DNA of 48,421 nt from Syntrophaceae bacterium UBA6252 (GCA_002441265.1 DJVQ01000029.1:17797-66217); one strand, 5' to 3'; shown: positions 23,048 through 32,207, numbered from the stretch's first letter. Program-made: numbers and translations. Notes: a model not told the origin generated them from the sequence alone.

Positions 23048-24298
23048 ATGATTCCCGCCATGCTTCAAAGCGCGTTCGGGCTTCTGGCCTTTGTACTCAT
23101 CGCCTGGATTCTGTCCGAGAACCGCCGGGCCGTAAGCCTGCGCCTGATCGTCGCCGGGCTTGTCCTGCAGCTGCTTCTGGCACTGACCCTGTTGAAAATC
23201 CCGGTCCTGGGGAAGGGCTTCCTGCTGTTGAACGGGGTCGCGGAAGCCCTGGAAGCGGGAACCCGGGCCGGAACCACCTTCGTGTTCGGCTATCTCGGCG
23301 GTGGCCCGCTGCCGTTTGAGATCCCCCGTTCCGGCGCGGCCTACATCTTCGCATTCAGGGCCCTGCCCGTCATCGTCGTCACCGGGGCCCTGACCACGTT
23401 GCTGTATCACTGGAAGATCATCCCCGTTCTCGTCAGGGCGTTTTCCGCGGTGCTCCAGCGCGTGATGGGCATCGGCGGGGCGCTGGGCGTGGGGTGCGCG
23501 GCCAACATCTTCGCGGGAATGGTCGAATCGCCCCTTTTCATCCGGCCCTATGTCTCGTCGATGACCCGCAGCGAGCTGTTCGCACTGATGACCTGCGGCA
23601 TGGCCACCATCGCCGGGACCGTGTTCGTGCTCTATGCCGGCATCGTCGGAAAGGTCGTGCCGGACGCCCTGGGGCACATCCTCACGGCCTCTCTCATCAG
23701 CGCGCCCGCCTCCATCCTCATCGCCGGGGTCATGATCCCGGAAACGGGACAGCCCACGCTGGGCGAGATCTCCCCTCCCGTCCAGACCCGCAGTTCCATG
23801 GACGCCCTGGTCCAGGGAACCATGTTCGGGGTGAAGATATTCATCAACGTCGTGGCCCTGCTGGTGGTCCTGGTGGCGGTGGTCAGCATGGTCAACCAGG
23901 CGTTGGGACTGCTGCCCGCGGCCGGGGGGGCGCCGCTGACCCTGCAGGGCATCCTGGGGTACCTCATGAGCCCGCTGGTCTGGCTTGCCGGAATTCCGTG
24001 GAAGGAAGCGCATACGGCGGGAAGCCTCATGGGGGTCAAGGTCGTTCTCAATGAACTCCTCGCATATGTGGAACTGGCCGCACTGCCTCCCGGCGCGCTC
24101 TCCGAGCGGAGTGCGCTGATCATGACGTACGCCCTGTGCGGCTTTGCCAACATCGGAAGCCTGGGCATCCTCATCGGCGGGCTTTCGAGCATCGCTCCCG
24201 ACCGGGCCGGTGAAATCGTCGCGCTGGGGCCCCGTTCCATCCTGGCCGGCGTCCTGACGACGCTGATGACCGGGGCGGTGGTGGGCGTTCTGTACTGA
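23048..24298 (+). CDS. Concentrative nucleoside transporter (NupC/CNT family)
   Basis: A 416-residue inner-membrane protein with about ten hydrophobic segments. Family motifs are an N-terminal gate domain (FVFGYLGGGPLPFE, ALPVIVVTGALTTLLYHW), the signature MGIGGALGVGCAANIFAGMVESP whose G-x-x-A-N-x-F-x-G-x-x-E-S/T-P is the nucleoside and cation-binding region of CNTs, and LNELLAYVEL later. CNTs import nucleosides with protons or sodium. The length is standard. The start at 23048 fits GGGGAG upstream. It follows the binding lipoprotein in what looks like a two-gene unit. Confidence 0.9.
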   Translation: MIPAMLQSAFGLLAFVLIAWILSENRRAVSLRLIVAGLVLQLLLALTLLKIPVLGKGFLLLNGVAEALEAGTRAGTTFVFGYLGGGPLPFEIPRSGAAYIFAFRALPVIVVTGALTTLLYHWKIIPVLVRAFSAVLQRVMGIGGALGVGCAANIFAGMVESPLFIRPYVSSMTRSELFALMTCGMATIAGTVFVLYAGIVGKVVPDALGHILTASLISAPASILIAGVMIPETGQPTLGEISPPVQTRSSMDALVQGTMFGVKIFINVVALLVVLVAVVSMVNQALGLLPAAGGAPLTLQGILGYLMSPLVWLAGIPWKEAHTAGSLMGVKVVLNELLAYVELAALPPGALSERSALIMTYALCGFANIGSLGILIGGLSSIAPDRAGEIVALGPRSILAGVLTTLMTGAVVGVLY

Positions 24299-24379
24299 CG
24301 CCGCCGCCTGGGAGTCCTTTACAAAAACGATAGAACCATTACATTAAAAAAAGGGCGGTTCCCTTCCAGGCGGGCGGCG
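24299..24379. repeat. Long inverted repeat with 54-base loop
   Basis: CGCCGCCGCCTGG near 24299-24311 pairs with CCAGGCGGGCGGCG at 24366-24379 with one bulge. The loop contains a TTTACA box at 24318 and an A-run. It lies between the CNT and site-2 protease genes. It could be a terminator with a large loop or an incidental GC-rich palindrome. Confidence 0.4.
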
Positions 24380-24447
24380 CCGGAGTGCAAAGAACCGGTC
24401 CGATGGATCATGGGTTCTAGAATATCGATTGCACGGGAGGATGGAAG

Positions 24448-25584
24448 ATGTTCGGAAAACGCATCGATCTGCTTCGAATTTTCGGATTTGAGATCCGGAT
24501 CGACCCGAGCTGGGTGATCATCGCGATTCTCATTGCATGGTCCCTTTCGGCGGGACTGTTTCCGTTTCGCTACGAGGGGCTGTCCACCGGAACTTACTGG
24601 ATCATGGGGATCGTGGGCGCCATCGGGCTTTTTTTCTCCATCATCGTCCATGAAATGTCCCATTCCCTCGTAGCCAGGCGTTTCGGGATATCGATCCAGG
24701 GGATCACCCTGTTCATCTTCGGCGGGGTCGCAGAGATGAAGGATGAGCCGCGGGATCCGAAGGCGGAATTCATGATGGCCGTTGCCGGTCCCCTGTCCAG
24801 CATCCTCCTTGCGGCAATCTTCTACGGGATGTCGCAGATCGGGAAGGGCGCCGGACTGCCCGAGGCCGTCTACGGGGTCATCCGGTACCTGGCATGGATC
24901 AACGGCGTCCTTGCGGCCTTCAACCTCATTCCCGCCTTTCCCCTGGACGGGGGGCGCGTTCTGCGGTCCATCCTCTGGGGCTGGAAGGGCAATCTCCGAT
25001 GGGCCACACGGATCTCCGCGGGAGTCGGTTCCGGATTCGGCCTGCTTCTCGTTTTTCTGGGCGTCGTCCAGTTCTTCGGCGGTAATTTCATCGGCGGGAT
25101 GTGGTGGTTTTTCATCGGCATGTTCCTCCGGCGGGCGGCCGGGGCGTCCTACCAGCAACTGCTGGTTCGAAGGGCCCTGGAGGGCGAACCGGTGCGCCGA
25201 TTCATGAAGCGGGACCCTGTCACGGTCCCGCCCTCCGCGACGGTCGAGGATATCGTGGAACACTACATCTATCGATACCACTTCAAGATGCTTCCCATCG
25301 TCGACGGTTCGGACCGTCTTCTCGGATGCGTCACGATGAAACAGGTGAAAGGGATCCCGAGGGAGGAATGGGGCCGGAAAACGGCGGGAGACCTGGCCGC
25401 GGCCTGCTCGCCGGAAAACACCGTCGCTCCGGAAACGGATGCCATGGAGGCGCTTTCGCTGATGAACCGGACCGGCTCCAGCCGTCTCATGGTTCTCGAG
25501 GGGGATCGGCTGGCGGGGGTGATCAGCCTCAAGGACCTGCTCAAGTTTCTCGAACTCAAGGTCGAGCTCGAGCCGCATCGATGA
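24448..25584 (+). CDS. Site-2 protease family membrane metalloprotease with two CBS domains
   Basis: A 378-residue protein. Residues 1-230 form the membrane metalloprotease: VHEMSHSLVARRFG supplies the HExxH zinc motif, FNLIPAFPLDGGRVLRS the NPxPDGG-type third ligand, and about six hydrophobic helices surround them. Residues 240-378 hold a CBS pair (MKRDPVTVPPSATVEDIV, LPIVDGSDRLLGCVTMKQVK, MNRTGSSRLMVLEGDRLAGVISLKDLL), likely sensing an adenine nucleotide. This is the SpoIVFB-like/CBS architecture that cuts membrane-bound regulators; its substrate is unknown. The GGGAGG upstream of 24448 supports the start. It stands alone. Confidence 0.92.
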   Translation: MFGKRIDLLRIFGFEIRIDPSWVIIAILIAWSLSAGLFPFRYEGLSTGTYWIMGIVGAIGLFFSIIVHEMSHSLVARRFGISIQGITLFIFGGVAEMKDEPRDPKAEFMMAVAGPLSSILLAAIFYGMSQIGKGAGLPEAVYGVIRYLAWINGVLAAFNLIPAFPLDGGRVLRSILWGWKGNLRWATRISAGVGSGFGLLLVFLGVVQFFGGNFIGGMWWFFIGMFLRRAAGASYQQLLVRRALEGEPVRRFMKRDPVTVPPSATVEDIVEHYIYRYHFKMLPIVDGSDRLLGCVTMKQVKGIPREEWGRKTAGDLAAACSPENTVAPETDAMEALSLMNRTGSSRLMVLEGDRLAGVISLKDLLKFLELKVELEPHR

Positions 25585-25886
25585 CGGGAAATCCCGGACC
25601 ACCGTGACGGGCCCGACCCATGTCCCCCGGTGTTTGTCACGGGTTCGGATCGCCGCATTGCGATCGAACCCGGAGAAACCGGTTGACAACGATGCCGCAC
25701 TTCATCCATTTTAGATGGGCTGTTCCGAGTCGGGCCGAATGAACTCGAAAGAACGTTCCGGGACCGGACTGTTTCGATGCAAGGAAACCCCGAAGGGGTC
25801 CGGAGAAACGAATCGCCTGCATGGGGCCAGAAGGAACGGGGTTGTTGTCACAGGGGTGAAGTCGTGTGACGAAAAAAGGAGCGGTT

Positions 25887-27545
25887 ATGCCCCGCCGGGA
25901 AAGCGTCCTGGGCGAGAAGCTCAGGATCAAGAACAATCTTCTGAATCATCTCTTCGAAATCAGTTCCCTCCTCACGAGTTCGCCCGATCTCCGTGAAGTC
26001 CTGGACAAGATCACGAACAGCGCCATGAACGGTCTGAACTTCGACCGGGCGATCGTCATGCTCCTGAACCACGACCACACCCGTCTGGAGTGCAAGTGCA
26101 TCCAGGGATTCACGCCCGCAGGGGAACGGCTGGCCTGGGAAAGGCCGCTCTTCCTCGAAAGGCACGACTGTTATGAAACGAAGGTCGTCAAGGAGGGGAA
26201 TCCCCGCTTCATTCCGGACACGGAACGGGCGGCCGACGTTACGGCCATCGACCGCGTGATCAACCACAACCAGGAGAGAACCTCTGTCCTGTACGTCCCC
26301 CTCAAGATCAAGAACAAGATCCTCGGCCTGCTGGGCGTGGACCGCTTCCGGACCCGCATGAAAATCACCCATGACGATGTGGAGTCCCTCACGATCTTCG
26401 CCAACCAGGCCGCCATCATCATCGAGAACGCCCGGCTGTACCAGGCGCTCGGCGATGAGAAGGCCCTTTCCGAGAACATCATCAAATGTTCCTCGAACGG
26501 GGTCATCGTGACGGACCTCATGGGTCGCGTCCTGAACGTCAACCCCCGGGCGGAAGAGATCCTGGGTCTCCCGAAGAAGCGGGCCGTGACGCTCCGGATC
26601 CAGGACATCTTCCGATTCAACAAGCGGGATCGAAAAAGGATATACAGGGCGCTGAAGAAGAACGAGGACATCCAGTTCTTCGATTATCCTTACCACGGGG
26701 AGGACGGCAATCGGAACCTGATCCTGAACCTGAGCGGTTTCGCCGTCCGGGACGAGCATCTCCAGACCCTTGGCGCCGTGACGATCATCACGGACCTGAC
26801 GGAAAAAAAGAGGATGGACGACTACCTTTTCCGCGTGGAGAAGCTGGCGGCCATGGGGCGCATCGCGGCGGGAATCGCCCATGAAATCCGGAACCCCCTT
26901 GCAGGCATCTACACGACCGTCCAGATCCTGGAAAGCGATCCCGGCGGGGTCGATACCCGGAGGACGGAGCTGAGAAACATTCTCCAGGAGATCGACCGGG
27001 TCGAGCACCTGATCCGGGAAATCCTCGACCTCGTGAGGGCGGTTCCGCTCCAGATGGAGGATTTCGATCTCCGCGAACTCCTGTTGACGACCCTTGCCCT
27101 CCTGAAGGAGGGGATGTCCCGCAAGAACATCGCCTGGAAGACGGAATTCGAAATGGAACCCTGCATCCTCCATGCGGACCCCGACCGGCTGCGGCAGGTA
27201 TTCCTGAACCTGATCATCAACGCCATGGAGTCCATGAACGGCGGCGGAACGGTCACCGTGAGGACGGGTACGGCAAGGGGGAAGTCCCGGAGCCGGGACT
27301 GGCTGTTCATCGATGTCGCCGATACGGGTGTCGGGATTCCCTCGAAGGACATGAGCAGGATCTTCGACCCCTTTTTCACGACCAAGAACGCGGGGACGGG
27401 ACTGGGCCTCACGGTGACGCACAAGATCATCGAGGACCACCGCGGCCGGATCGAGGTGGAAAGCAAGGCGGACGGGGGAACGACGTTCCGCGTGCTTCTG
27501 CCCGCAGGAAGAACGATTCATGCGCATAGGGGGAAACCATTGTGA
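25887..27545 (+). CDS. Soluble sensor histidine kinase, GAF-PAS-HisKA-HATPase
   Basis: A 552-residue kinase with no membrane segment. Residues about 30-190 are a GAF domain (EVLDKITNSAMNGLNFDRAIVMLL, VLYVPLKIKNKILGLLGVDR), 195-310 a PAS domain (NIIKCSSNGVIVTDLMGRVLNVN), then HisKA with the phospho-acceptor in IAAGIAHEIRNPLAGI and HATPase_c with N-box LNLIINAMES, DTGVGIP, PFFTTKNAGTGLGL. All catalytic boxes are intact. The ATG at 25887 follows AAAGGA by 6 bases; a GTG at 25866 would add seven residues. It overlaps the regulator gene by GTGA, so the two form a pair of NtrB/AtoS type. GAF and PAS imply an intracellular signal, perhaps a pathway metabolite, which is inference. Confidence 0.92.
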   Translation: MPRRESVLGEKLRIKNNLLNHLFEISSLLTSSPDLREVLDKITNSAMNGLNFDRAIVMLLNHDHTRLECKCIQGFTPAGERLAWERPLFLERHDCYETKVVKEGNPRFIPDTERAADVTAIDRVINHNQERTSVLYVPLKIKNKILGLLGVDRFRTRMKITHDDVESLTIFANQAAIIIENARLYQALGDEKALSENIIKCSSNGVIVTDLMGRVLNVNPRAEEILGLPKKRAVTLRIQDIFRFNKRDRKRIYRALKKNEDIQFFDYPYHGEDGNRNLILNLSGFAVRDEHLQTLGAVTIITDLTEKKRMDDYLFRVEKLAAMGRIAAGIAHEIRNPLAGIYTTVQILESDPGGVDTRRTELRNILQEIDRVEHLIREILDLVRAVPLQMEDFDLRELLLTTLALLKEGMSRKNIAWKTEFEMEPCILHADPDRLRQVFLNLIINAMESMNGGGTVTVRTGTARGKSRSRDWLFIDVADTGVGIPSKDMSRIFDPFFTTKNAGTGLGLTVTHKIIEDHRGRIEVESKADGGTTFRVLLPAGRTIHAHRGKPL

Positions 27546-28897
27546 GACCGTCCGTACTGGTGGTAGACGACGAGAAACTGCTTCTCCACTCCCTTGACAG
27601 GGCCCTCTCCCGCGAGGGGTACCGGGTCGTGACCGCCGTCCGCGGCGACGAGGCCCTGGCGGCCTTCAGGGAACACGGTCCCGACGTGATCCTCCTCGAT
27701 GTGAAACTCCCGGACATCAACGGCCTGCAGGTCCTCGAGCGGATCAGGGAGGCGGACGGGAATGTCCCGGTCATCGTCATGACTGCTTTCAGCGGGATCA
27801 AGGGGGCCGTGGAGGCCATCAAGCTCGGCGCGCACGACTACATCGCGAAGCCGTTCGACATCGAGGAGATGAAGTTTGTCCTTGCCCGGTGTCTGGCCTC
27901 CCGGAAGGCCATAGAAGAAGTGGACAAGATCCGGTCGAAGCGCAAGGAGTGCTACAGCTACGACAACATCGTCACGGCCCACCCGGAGATCCGGAAGATG
28001 ATCGATCTCAGCCGGCGCCTTGCCGCAAACGCACGGTCGACCGTGCTGATCATGGGGGAGAGCGGCACCGGAAAGGAACTCTTCGCCAACGCCATCCACT
28101 ACAACGGGCCCCGATCGGACAATCCCATCGTCACCGTCAACTGCGCGGCGCTCTCGGAAGGACTCCTGGAGAGCGAGCTGTTCGGACATGAAAAAGGCGC
28201 CTTCACGGGGGCCATCAAGGAGAAGCAGGGGATGTTCGAATTGGCGGACCGGGGGACCCTGTTTCTCGACGAGATCGGAGAGATCACGCCGAAGACCCAG
28301 GTCAAGCTGCTGCGGTTCCTGGAGGAGAAGAAAATCCGGAGGGTGGGGGGAACGCGGAAGATCGAGGTGGATGTCCGGATCATCGCGGCCACCAACAAGG
28401 ACCTGTCGCGGGCGGTCGAGGAGGGGATGTTCCGGGAGGATCTGTATTACCGGCTCAACGTGATTTCGTTTGTCATCCCTCCCCTCCGGGAGAGGAAAAG
28501 CGATATTCCCCTTCTCGTTGCGCGTTTCGTGGAGGACTTTAACCGGGCGCTGAACAAGAATGTGAGGGGGTGCGACGAGGAGGCCCTGGCAATCCTGTCG
28601 GACTATCCCTGGCCCGGCAACATCCGGGAATTGAGGAACATCATCGAACGGGCGATTCTGCTGTGCGAGGGGAGCTGGATCCAAACGACGGACATTCCTC
28701 TGGAACCCGTCGCCTCGCGGGGAAAATCCGATATGACGAAAATCGCCTCCCTCGACCCCTTTCCACTGGACAAGGTCGTCAAGTCCTATACGGAAGGCGT
28801 TCTCTTCCGTTTTCAGGGAAACCGGTCCCGTGCCGCCGAGGCGCTGAAAATCACGAGACAGCGGCTGAGGCGGATCCTGAAATCCCAGGTGGATTGA
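27542..28897 (+). CDS. NtrC-family response regulator, sigma-54 activator
   Basis: A 451-residue regulator starting at GTG 27542, overlapping the kinase stop (GTGA). The receiver shows Asp9-Asp10, the phospho-acceptor Asp53 in ILLDVKLPD, and Lys in AKPFD. The central AAA+ domain has Walker A GESGTGKE, the sigma-54 contact loop KGAFTGA, Walker B GTLFLDEIGE and the arginine region FREDLYYRLNV. The C-terminal Fis-type helix-turn-helix is NRSRAAEALKITRQRLRRIL. It activates sigma-54 promoters when phosphorylated. A good sigma-54 promoter lies 335 bases downstream in front of the catabolic genes, which are its likely target. Confidence 0.95.
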   Translation: MRPSVLVVDDEKLLLHSLDRALSREGYRVVTAVRGDEALAAFREHGPDVILLDVKLPDINGLQVLERIREADGNVPVIVMTAFSGIKGAVEAIKLGAHDYIAKPFDIEEMKFVLARCLASRKAIEEVDKIRSKRKECYSYDNIVTAHPEIRKMIDLSRRLAANARSTVLIMGESGTGKELFANAIHYNGPRSDNPIVTVNCAALSEGLLESELFGHEKGAFTGAIKEKQGMFELADRGTLFLDEIGEITPKTQVKLLRFLEEKKIRRVGGTRKIEVDVRIIAATNKDLSRAVEEGMFREDLYYRLNVISFVIPPLRERKSDIPLLVARFVEDFNRALNKNVRGCDEEALAILSDYPWPGNIRELRNIIERAILLCEGSWIQTTDIPLEPVASRGKSDMTKIASLDPFPLDKVVKSYTEGVLFRFQGNRSRAAEALKITRQRLRRILKSQVD

Positions 28898-29231
28898 TTT
28901 CGTTCAGGGGCTGGTCCGGATTCATCCAGTCCCGCAATGATCCTGAATCAGGGCTTTTCCCCCTTTCGAGGACATGCTCTTCATGGAATCCCCGGCCGGG
29001 GGTGGATGAGATTCATCCGGATCCCCTCCCGGGCGGTCTTCCGGAAAAGATGTCTCCGGGACTTTCCGGTCCGGCCCGCCGGCGATCCCCGCCGGTGATT
29101 TCCCGCACGCGCCCGTCCTTCGATCCCCTTTGAGATCAATCCGTTGTTCCCGCCGCCGGGACCTCCCGGGCTCCCGTCTCACGACACCCTCGTCCTTTCG
29201 TTCCCGGAAACCGGAACCCCTTTTCCGGAAG
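28898..29231. other. Intergenic region upstream of the sigma-54 promoter
   Basis: About 330 bases without a credible gene. It contains a GC-rich hairpin near 29078-29095 (GCCGGCG/CGCCGGT). Binding sites for the adjacent NtrC-type activator would be expected here, but no clear paired palindrome could be picked by eye. Confidence 0.5.
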
Positions 29232-29247
29232 CGGCATATTGCTTGCA
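29232..29247 (+). promoter_or_regulatory. Sigma-54 (RpoN) promoter of the BKACE operon
   Basis: CGGCATATTGCTTGCA matches the -24/-12 consensus TGGCACG-N4-TTGCA: the invariant GG and GC are 12 bases apart and CA, TT and the final A also match. It is 71 bases before the BKACE start and directly downstream of a sigma-54 activator gene. Confidence 0.75.
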
Positions 29248-29318
29248 ATCCTCACGGCAGCGAAAGCGGGACTCACGGCCGCCGGCATCCGCACCGCGTT
29301 TCGGAAGGGAGAACAGGG

Positions 29319-30242
29319 ATGAAGGAAAAAGCGATTGTCACCGCAGCCATCACGGGCAGCATCCACACGCCGAGCATGTCCCCCCATCTGCCCGTCACAC
29401 CGCAACAGATCGCCGATGAAGCGGTCGCCGCCCGGGAGGCGGGTGCCGCGGTCGCCCACATCCACGTGCGCGATCCCCGGACGGGACAGCCGTCGGCGGA
29501 TATCGGCCTGATGGAGGAGGTGCTCGTCTCCATCAAAAGCCGGTGCGACGTGGTCGTCTGCATCACCACCGGCGGCGGGCTCGGTATGACGGCGGCGCAG
29601 CGCCTCGTTCCCGTTTCCACCTTCAAGCCGGAACTCGCCTCGTTCAACGCCGGGTCGCTGAACTTCGCCCTGTTTCACGCCCTCGACAAATTCAAGGAGT
29701 TTCGGTTCGACTGGGAGCCGAAATATCTCGCCATGACGGAGGACCTGATCTTTCCGAACACGTTCAAGTCCATGCGGGATTTCACGGCGATATTCAATGC
29801 GAACGGGACCGTTCCGGAGTTCGAGGTCTACGACTCCGGCATGGTCAACAACGTGGCCTTTCTCATCGAGCGGGGCCATGTGAAAAAGCCCGTCTACATC
29901 CAGTACGTCATGGGCATTCTCGGCGGCATCACGGCGAGTCCGGAGAACCTGATGTTCCTTGTGGACTACACGAAACGCCTCATCGGGGATTTCGAGTTTT
30001 CCGTGTGCGTCGCCGGCCGCGCCCAGTTTCCCCTCTGCAGCCAGTCCCTCCTCCTGGGAGGCAACTGTCGCGTCGGGCTGGAAGACAATCTCTATCTCGA
30101 TAAAGGCGTCATGGCCGGGAGCAACGCCGAGCAGGTGGCGAAGATCGTCCGGATAGCCCGCGAACTGGGCATCGAGCCCGCCTCACCGGACGAAGCGAGA
30201 AAAATCCTGGGTCTGAAAGGGATCGATCACGTGAAGTTCTAG
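29319..30242 (+). CDS. BKACE family (DUF849) beta-keto acid cleavage enzyme
   Basis: A 307-residue TIM-barrel enzyme of the 3-keto-5-aminohexanoate cleavage family, which joins a beta-keto acid to acetyl-CoA and gives acetoacetate plus a new CoA ester. Visible are ITGSIHTPSMSPHLPVTP at the N-terminus, the zinc motif HIHVRDP (His48, His50), VVCITTGGGLGM, the LEDNLYL segment carrying the late Glu ligand, and the end ARKILGLKG. In characterised Kce the second residue group reads ITGAE with Glu as a metal ligand; here that place is Ile-His, as in a large subgroup. The substrate is not predictable from sequence alone. First gene behind the sigma-54 promoter; AGGG precedes the ATG closely. Confidence 0.9.
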   Translation: MKEKAIVTAAITGSIHTPSMSPHLPVTPQQIADEAVAAREAGAAVAHIHVRDPRTGQPSADIGLMEEVLVSIKSRCDVVVCITTGGGLGMTAAQRLVPVSTFKPELASFNAGSLNFALFHALDKFKEFRFDWEPKYLAMTEDLIFPNTFKSMRDFTAIFNANGTVPEFEVYDSGMVNNVAFLIERGHVKKPVYIQYVMGILGGITASPENLMFLVDYTKRLIGDFEFSVCVAGRAQFPLCSQSLLLGGNCRVGLEDNLYLDKGVMAGSNAEQVAKIVRIARELGIEPASPDEARKILGLKGIDHVKF

Positions 30243-30278
30243 GCGGCCGAGTCACGGGACCGCGGGAAAGGAGGGATC

Positions 30279-31439
30279 ATGGATTTTCGTTTCAGCGATC
30301 AGCACGTCATGTTGAGGGAGAGTGTCCGGAATTTTGCGGCGAAGGAAATCCGGCCCATCGCCGAGGAGATCGATTCGGAAGACGAGTGGCCCGAAGGGAT
30401 GTGGGGGAAACTGGCGGACCTGGGGGTCATGGGGATCACCGTGGACGAGGAATACGGCGGCGCGGGGGCCGACCTGCTTTCAGCCGTGATCGTTCTCGAG
30501 GAGCTTTCCAAGGCGAGCCCTTCCATCGCCCTCTCCTGGGGCGCCCACGCCAACCTGTGCTGCAACAATCTGAACCACAATGCCAATGCGGCCCAGAAGA
30601 AGAAATATCTTCCGCCGCTTTGCTCGGGAAAGCATATCGGCGCCCTGGGCCTTACGGAACCCAACGCGGGCTCCGACGCCGTCAATATCCAGACCGTCGC
30701 GGTGAGAAACGGGGATCATTATGTGGTGAACGGCACGAAAATGTTCATCACGAACGGCACCATCGCCAACACGGTCATCCTGTACACGAAAACGGACAGG
30801 GCGATGGGGGCGAAGGGCATTACCGCCTTCATCCTCGACACCGCCTCCCGGGGTTTTTCCGTCTCCAGGAAGCTGAAGAAATACGGCCACCGCGGTTCTC
30901 CCACGGCCGAACTGGTTTTCGAGGACTGCCGGATCCCGGCGGAGAACGTCCTTGGCGCGGAGAACAGGGGCATCAACGTGCTCATGTCCGGCCTCGACGT
31001 GGAAAGGGCCTTCTACGCGGGGGAGTCCATCGGGATTGCCGAGGCCTGCCTGGAACTTTCCGTCAAGTATGCGAAAGAAAGGGTCCAGTTCGGGAAACCC
31101 ATCGGCGCCTTTCAGCTCATTCAGGCCAAGCTCGCCGACATGTACACCCAGCTCGAAGCGGGAAAGATGCTCTGCTACAAGGCGGCCGTCCTGGCCGATC
31201 AGGCGGCGAGAGGCGGAAAGGGCACGGAAATCCACAAGCTCTCCGCAGCCTCGATTCTCTTCAATGCCGAGATGGCGAGCCGCGTCGCGGACCAGGCCGT
31301 CCAGATCCACGGCGGCTACGGCTACATGCTCGAATATCCCGTCCAGCGCTTTCTGCGGGATGCCAAGCTCATCGAGATCGGTGCCGGGACCTCCGAGATC
31401 CGCCGTCTCATCATCGCGCGGGAGATCCTGGGCATCTGA
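30279..31439 (+). CDS. Acyl-CoA dehydrogenase
   Basis: A 386-residue FAD enzyme of standard length that makes an enoyl-CoA from an acyl-CoA and passes electrons to ETF. Visible are the N-terminal helices (DQHVMLRESVRNFAAKEIRPI), GALGLTEPNAGSDA, GTKMFITNGTIA, the domain boundary FEDCRIPAENVLG, and the C-terminal QIHGGYGYMLEYPVQRFLRDAK with GAGTSEIRR. The Glu of LEYPV is at the position of the catalytic base of straight-chain enzymes, while NRGINVLMSGLDVER resembles isovaleryl-CoA dehydrogenase, so the chain specificity is uncertain (short straight or branched). It starts 36 bases after the BKACE stop with AAAGGAGGG in front of the ATG, as part of the operon. Confidence 0.93.
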   Translation: MDFRFSDQHVMLRESVRNFAAKEIRPIAEEIDSEDEWPEGMWGKLADLGVMGITVDEEYGGAGADLLSAVIVLEELSKASPSIALSWGAHANLCCNNLNHNANAAQKKKYLPPLCSGKHIGALGLTEPNAGSDAVNIQTVAVRNGDHYVVNGTKMFITNGTIANTVILYTKTDRAMGAKGITAFILDTASRGFSVSRKLKKYGHRGSPTAELVFEDCRIPAENVLGAENRGINVLMSGLDVERAFYAGESIGIAEACLELSVKYAKERVQFGKPIGAFQLIQAKLADMYTQLEAGKMLCYKAAVLADQAARGGKGTEIHKLSAASILFNAEMASRVADQAVQIHGGYGYMLEYPVQRFLRDAKLIEIGAGTSEIRRLIIAREILGI

Positions 31440-31529
31440 AGGGGAACGGCATTCAAGGGGAAACGCCGTTCGCCGGGCAATGAAATCGTTTGCGCGAACC
31501 TCTTGAACCGGAATCGTCGAGGAGAGAAC

Positions 31530-31997
31530 ATGCCGAAAGATTACGAATACATCGATGATTACGCCGCCGGGGAGAAATTCATTTCCCCGGCGAGGACGAT
31601 CACGGAAGCGGACATCGTGAACTTCGCCGGTCTCACCGGGGACTGGCATCCCCTGCACACGGATGTGGAATATGCGGCGACGACGCCGTTCAAGGAAAGA
31701 ATCGCCCACGGCATGCTGATCCTTTCCGTGGGCATGGTTCTCCCTTTCCGGCTCGGTCCTTATTCGAGTTTTCTCCCCCGGTCCTTCATCGCTTTTTACG
31801 GAATGGAATCCGTCCGTTTCACCGGTCCCGCGAAAATAGGGGATACGATTCACTGCGAGGTCGAGGTCAGGGAGATCACGGACAAGGGCCCCGGCCGGGG
31901 AGTGCTGACCACGCAAAACAGCATCGTGAACCAGCGGGGGGAACTGCTCGTCACGTATGTCATCAAGGTCATTTGCGGGAAACGGCCTCAAGGATGA
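31530..31997 (+). CDS. MaoC-like (R)-specific enoyl-CoA hydratase
   Basis: A 155-residue hot-dog fold enzyme. The hydratase-2 motif is LTGDWHPLHTDVEYA, with catalytic Asp and His; the usual Asn of GDxNPLH is replaced by His. GMLILSVGM and MESVRFTGPAKIGDTIHCEVEV are also typical. It should hydrate the enoyl-CoA produced by the dehydrogenase encoded just upstream. The ATG at 31530 is chosen because GAGGAGA lies 5 bases before it; a TTG at 31503 is possible but unlikely. A short repeat element separates it from the next gene. Confidence 0.9.
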   Translation: MPKDYEYIDDYAAGEKFISPARTITEADIVNFAGLTGDWHPLHTDVEYAATTPFKERIAHGMLILSVGMVLPFRLGPYSSFLPRSFIAFYGMESVRFTGPAKIGDTIHCEVEVREITDKGPGRGVLTTQNSIVNQRGELLVTYVIKVICGKRPQG

Positions 31998-32017
31998 ACC
32001 GTTCCGGGTTTGAAGTC

Positions 32018-32179
32018 CGACGGTTTCGCAAACATCCATGTGCCGTGTCGCCCTTCATCTCTCGTGACCGCGGCGTGCCGTAAGTGCGCCGCGGCCCCCG
32101 GGAGCCGGGCGACTTGCCCCGGGAGCTTTTAACTTTGCCGTTCGGAAAAAGCGTTTTTTGACTTTTTCCGGGTTCGTCA
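32018..32179 (+). repeat. Short intergenic repeat element, copy 2
   Basis: It begins GACGGTTTCGCAAACATCC, shares CGCCCTTCATCTCTCGT and an inner GC-rich palindrome with the copies at 35486 and 48312, continues GGAGCTTTT and CCGTTCGGAAAAAGCG, and ends TTTTTCCGGGTTCGTCA. The two ends are imperfect inverted repeats (TGACG...CGTCA). It fills the gap before the thiolase gene and ends 28 bases upstream of its start. Confidence 0.75.
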
Positions 32180-32207
32180 CGTTTCACGCTCAAAAGGAGG
32201 TGGAAAC

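Noticed and set aside
25683..25712. Sigma-70 promoter in front of the histidine kinase
   Set aside because: TTGACA at 25683 is good, but no acceptable -10 lies 16-18 bases downstream.
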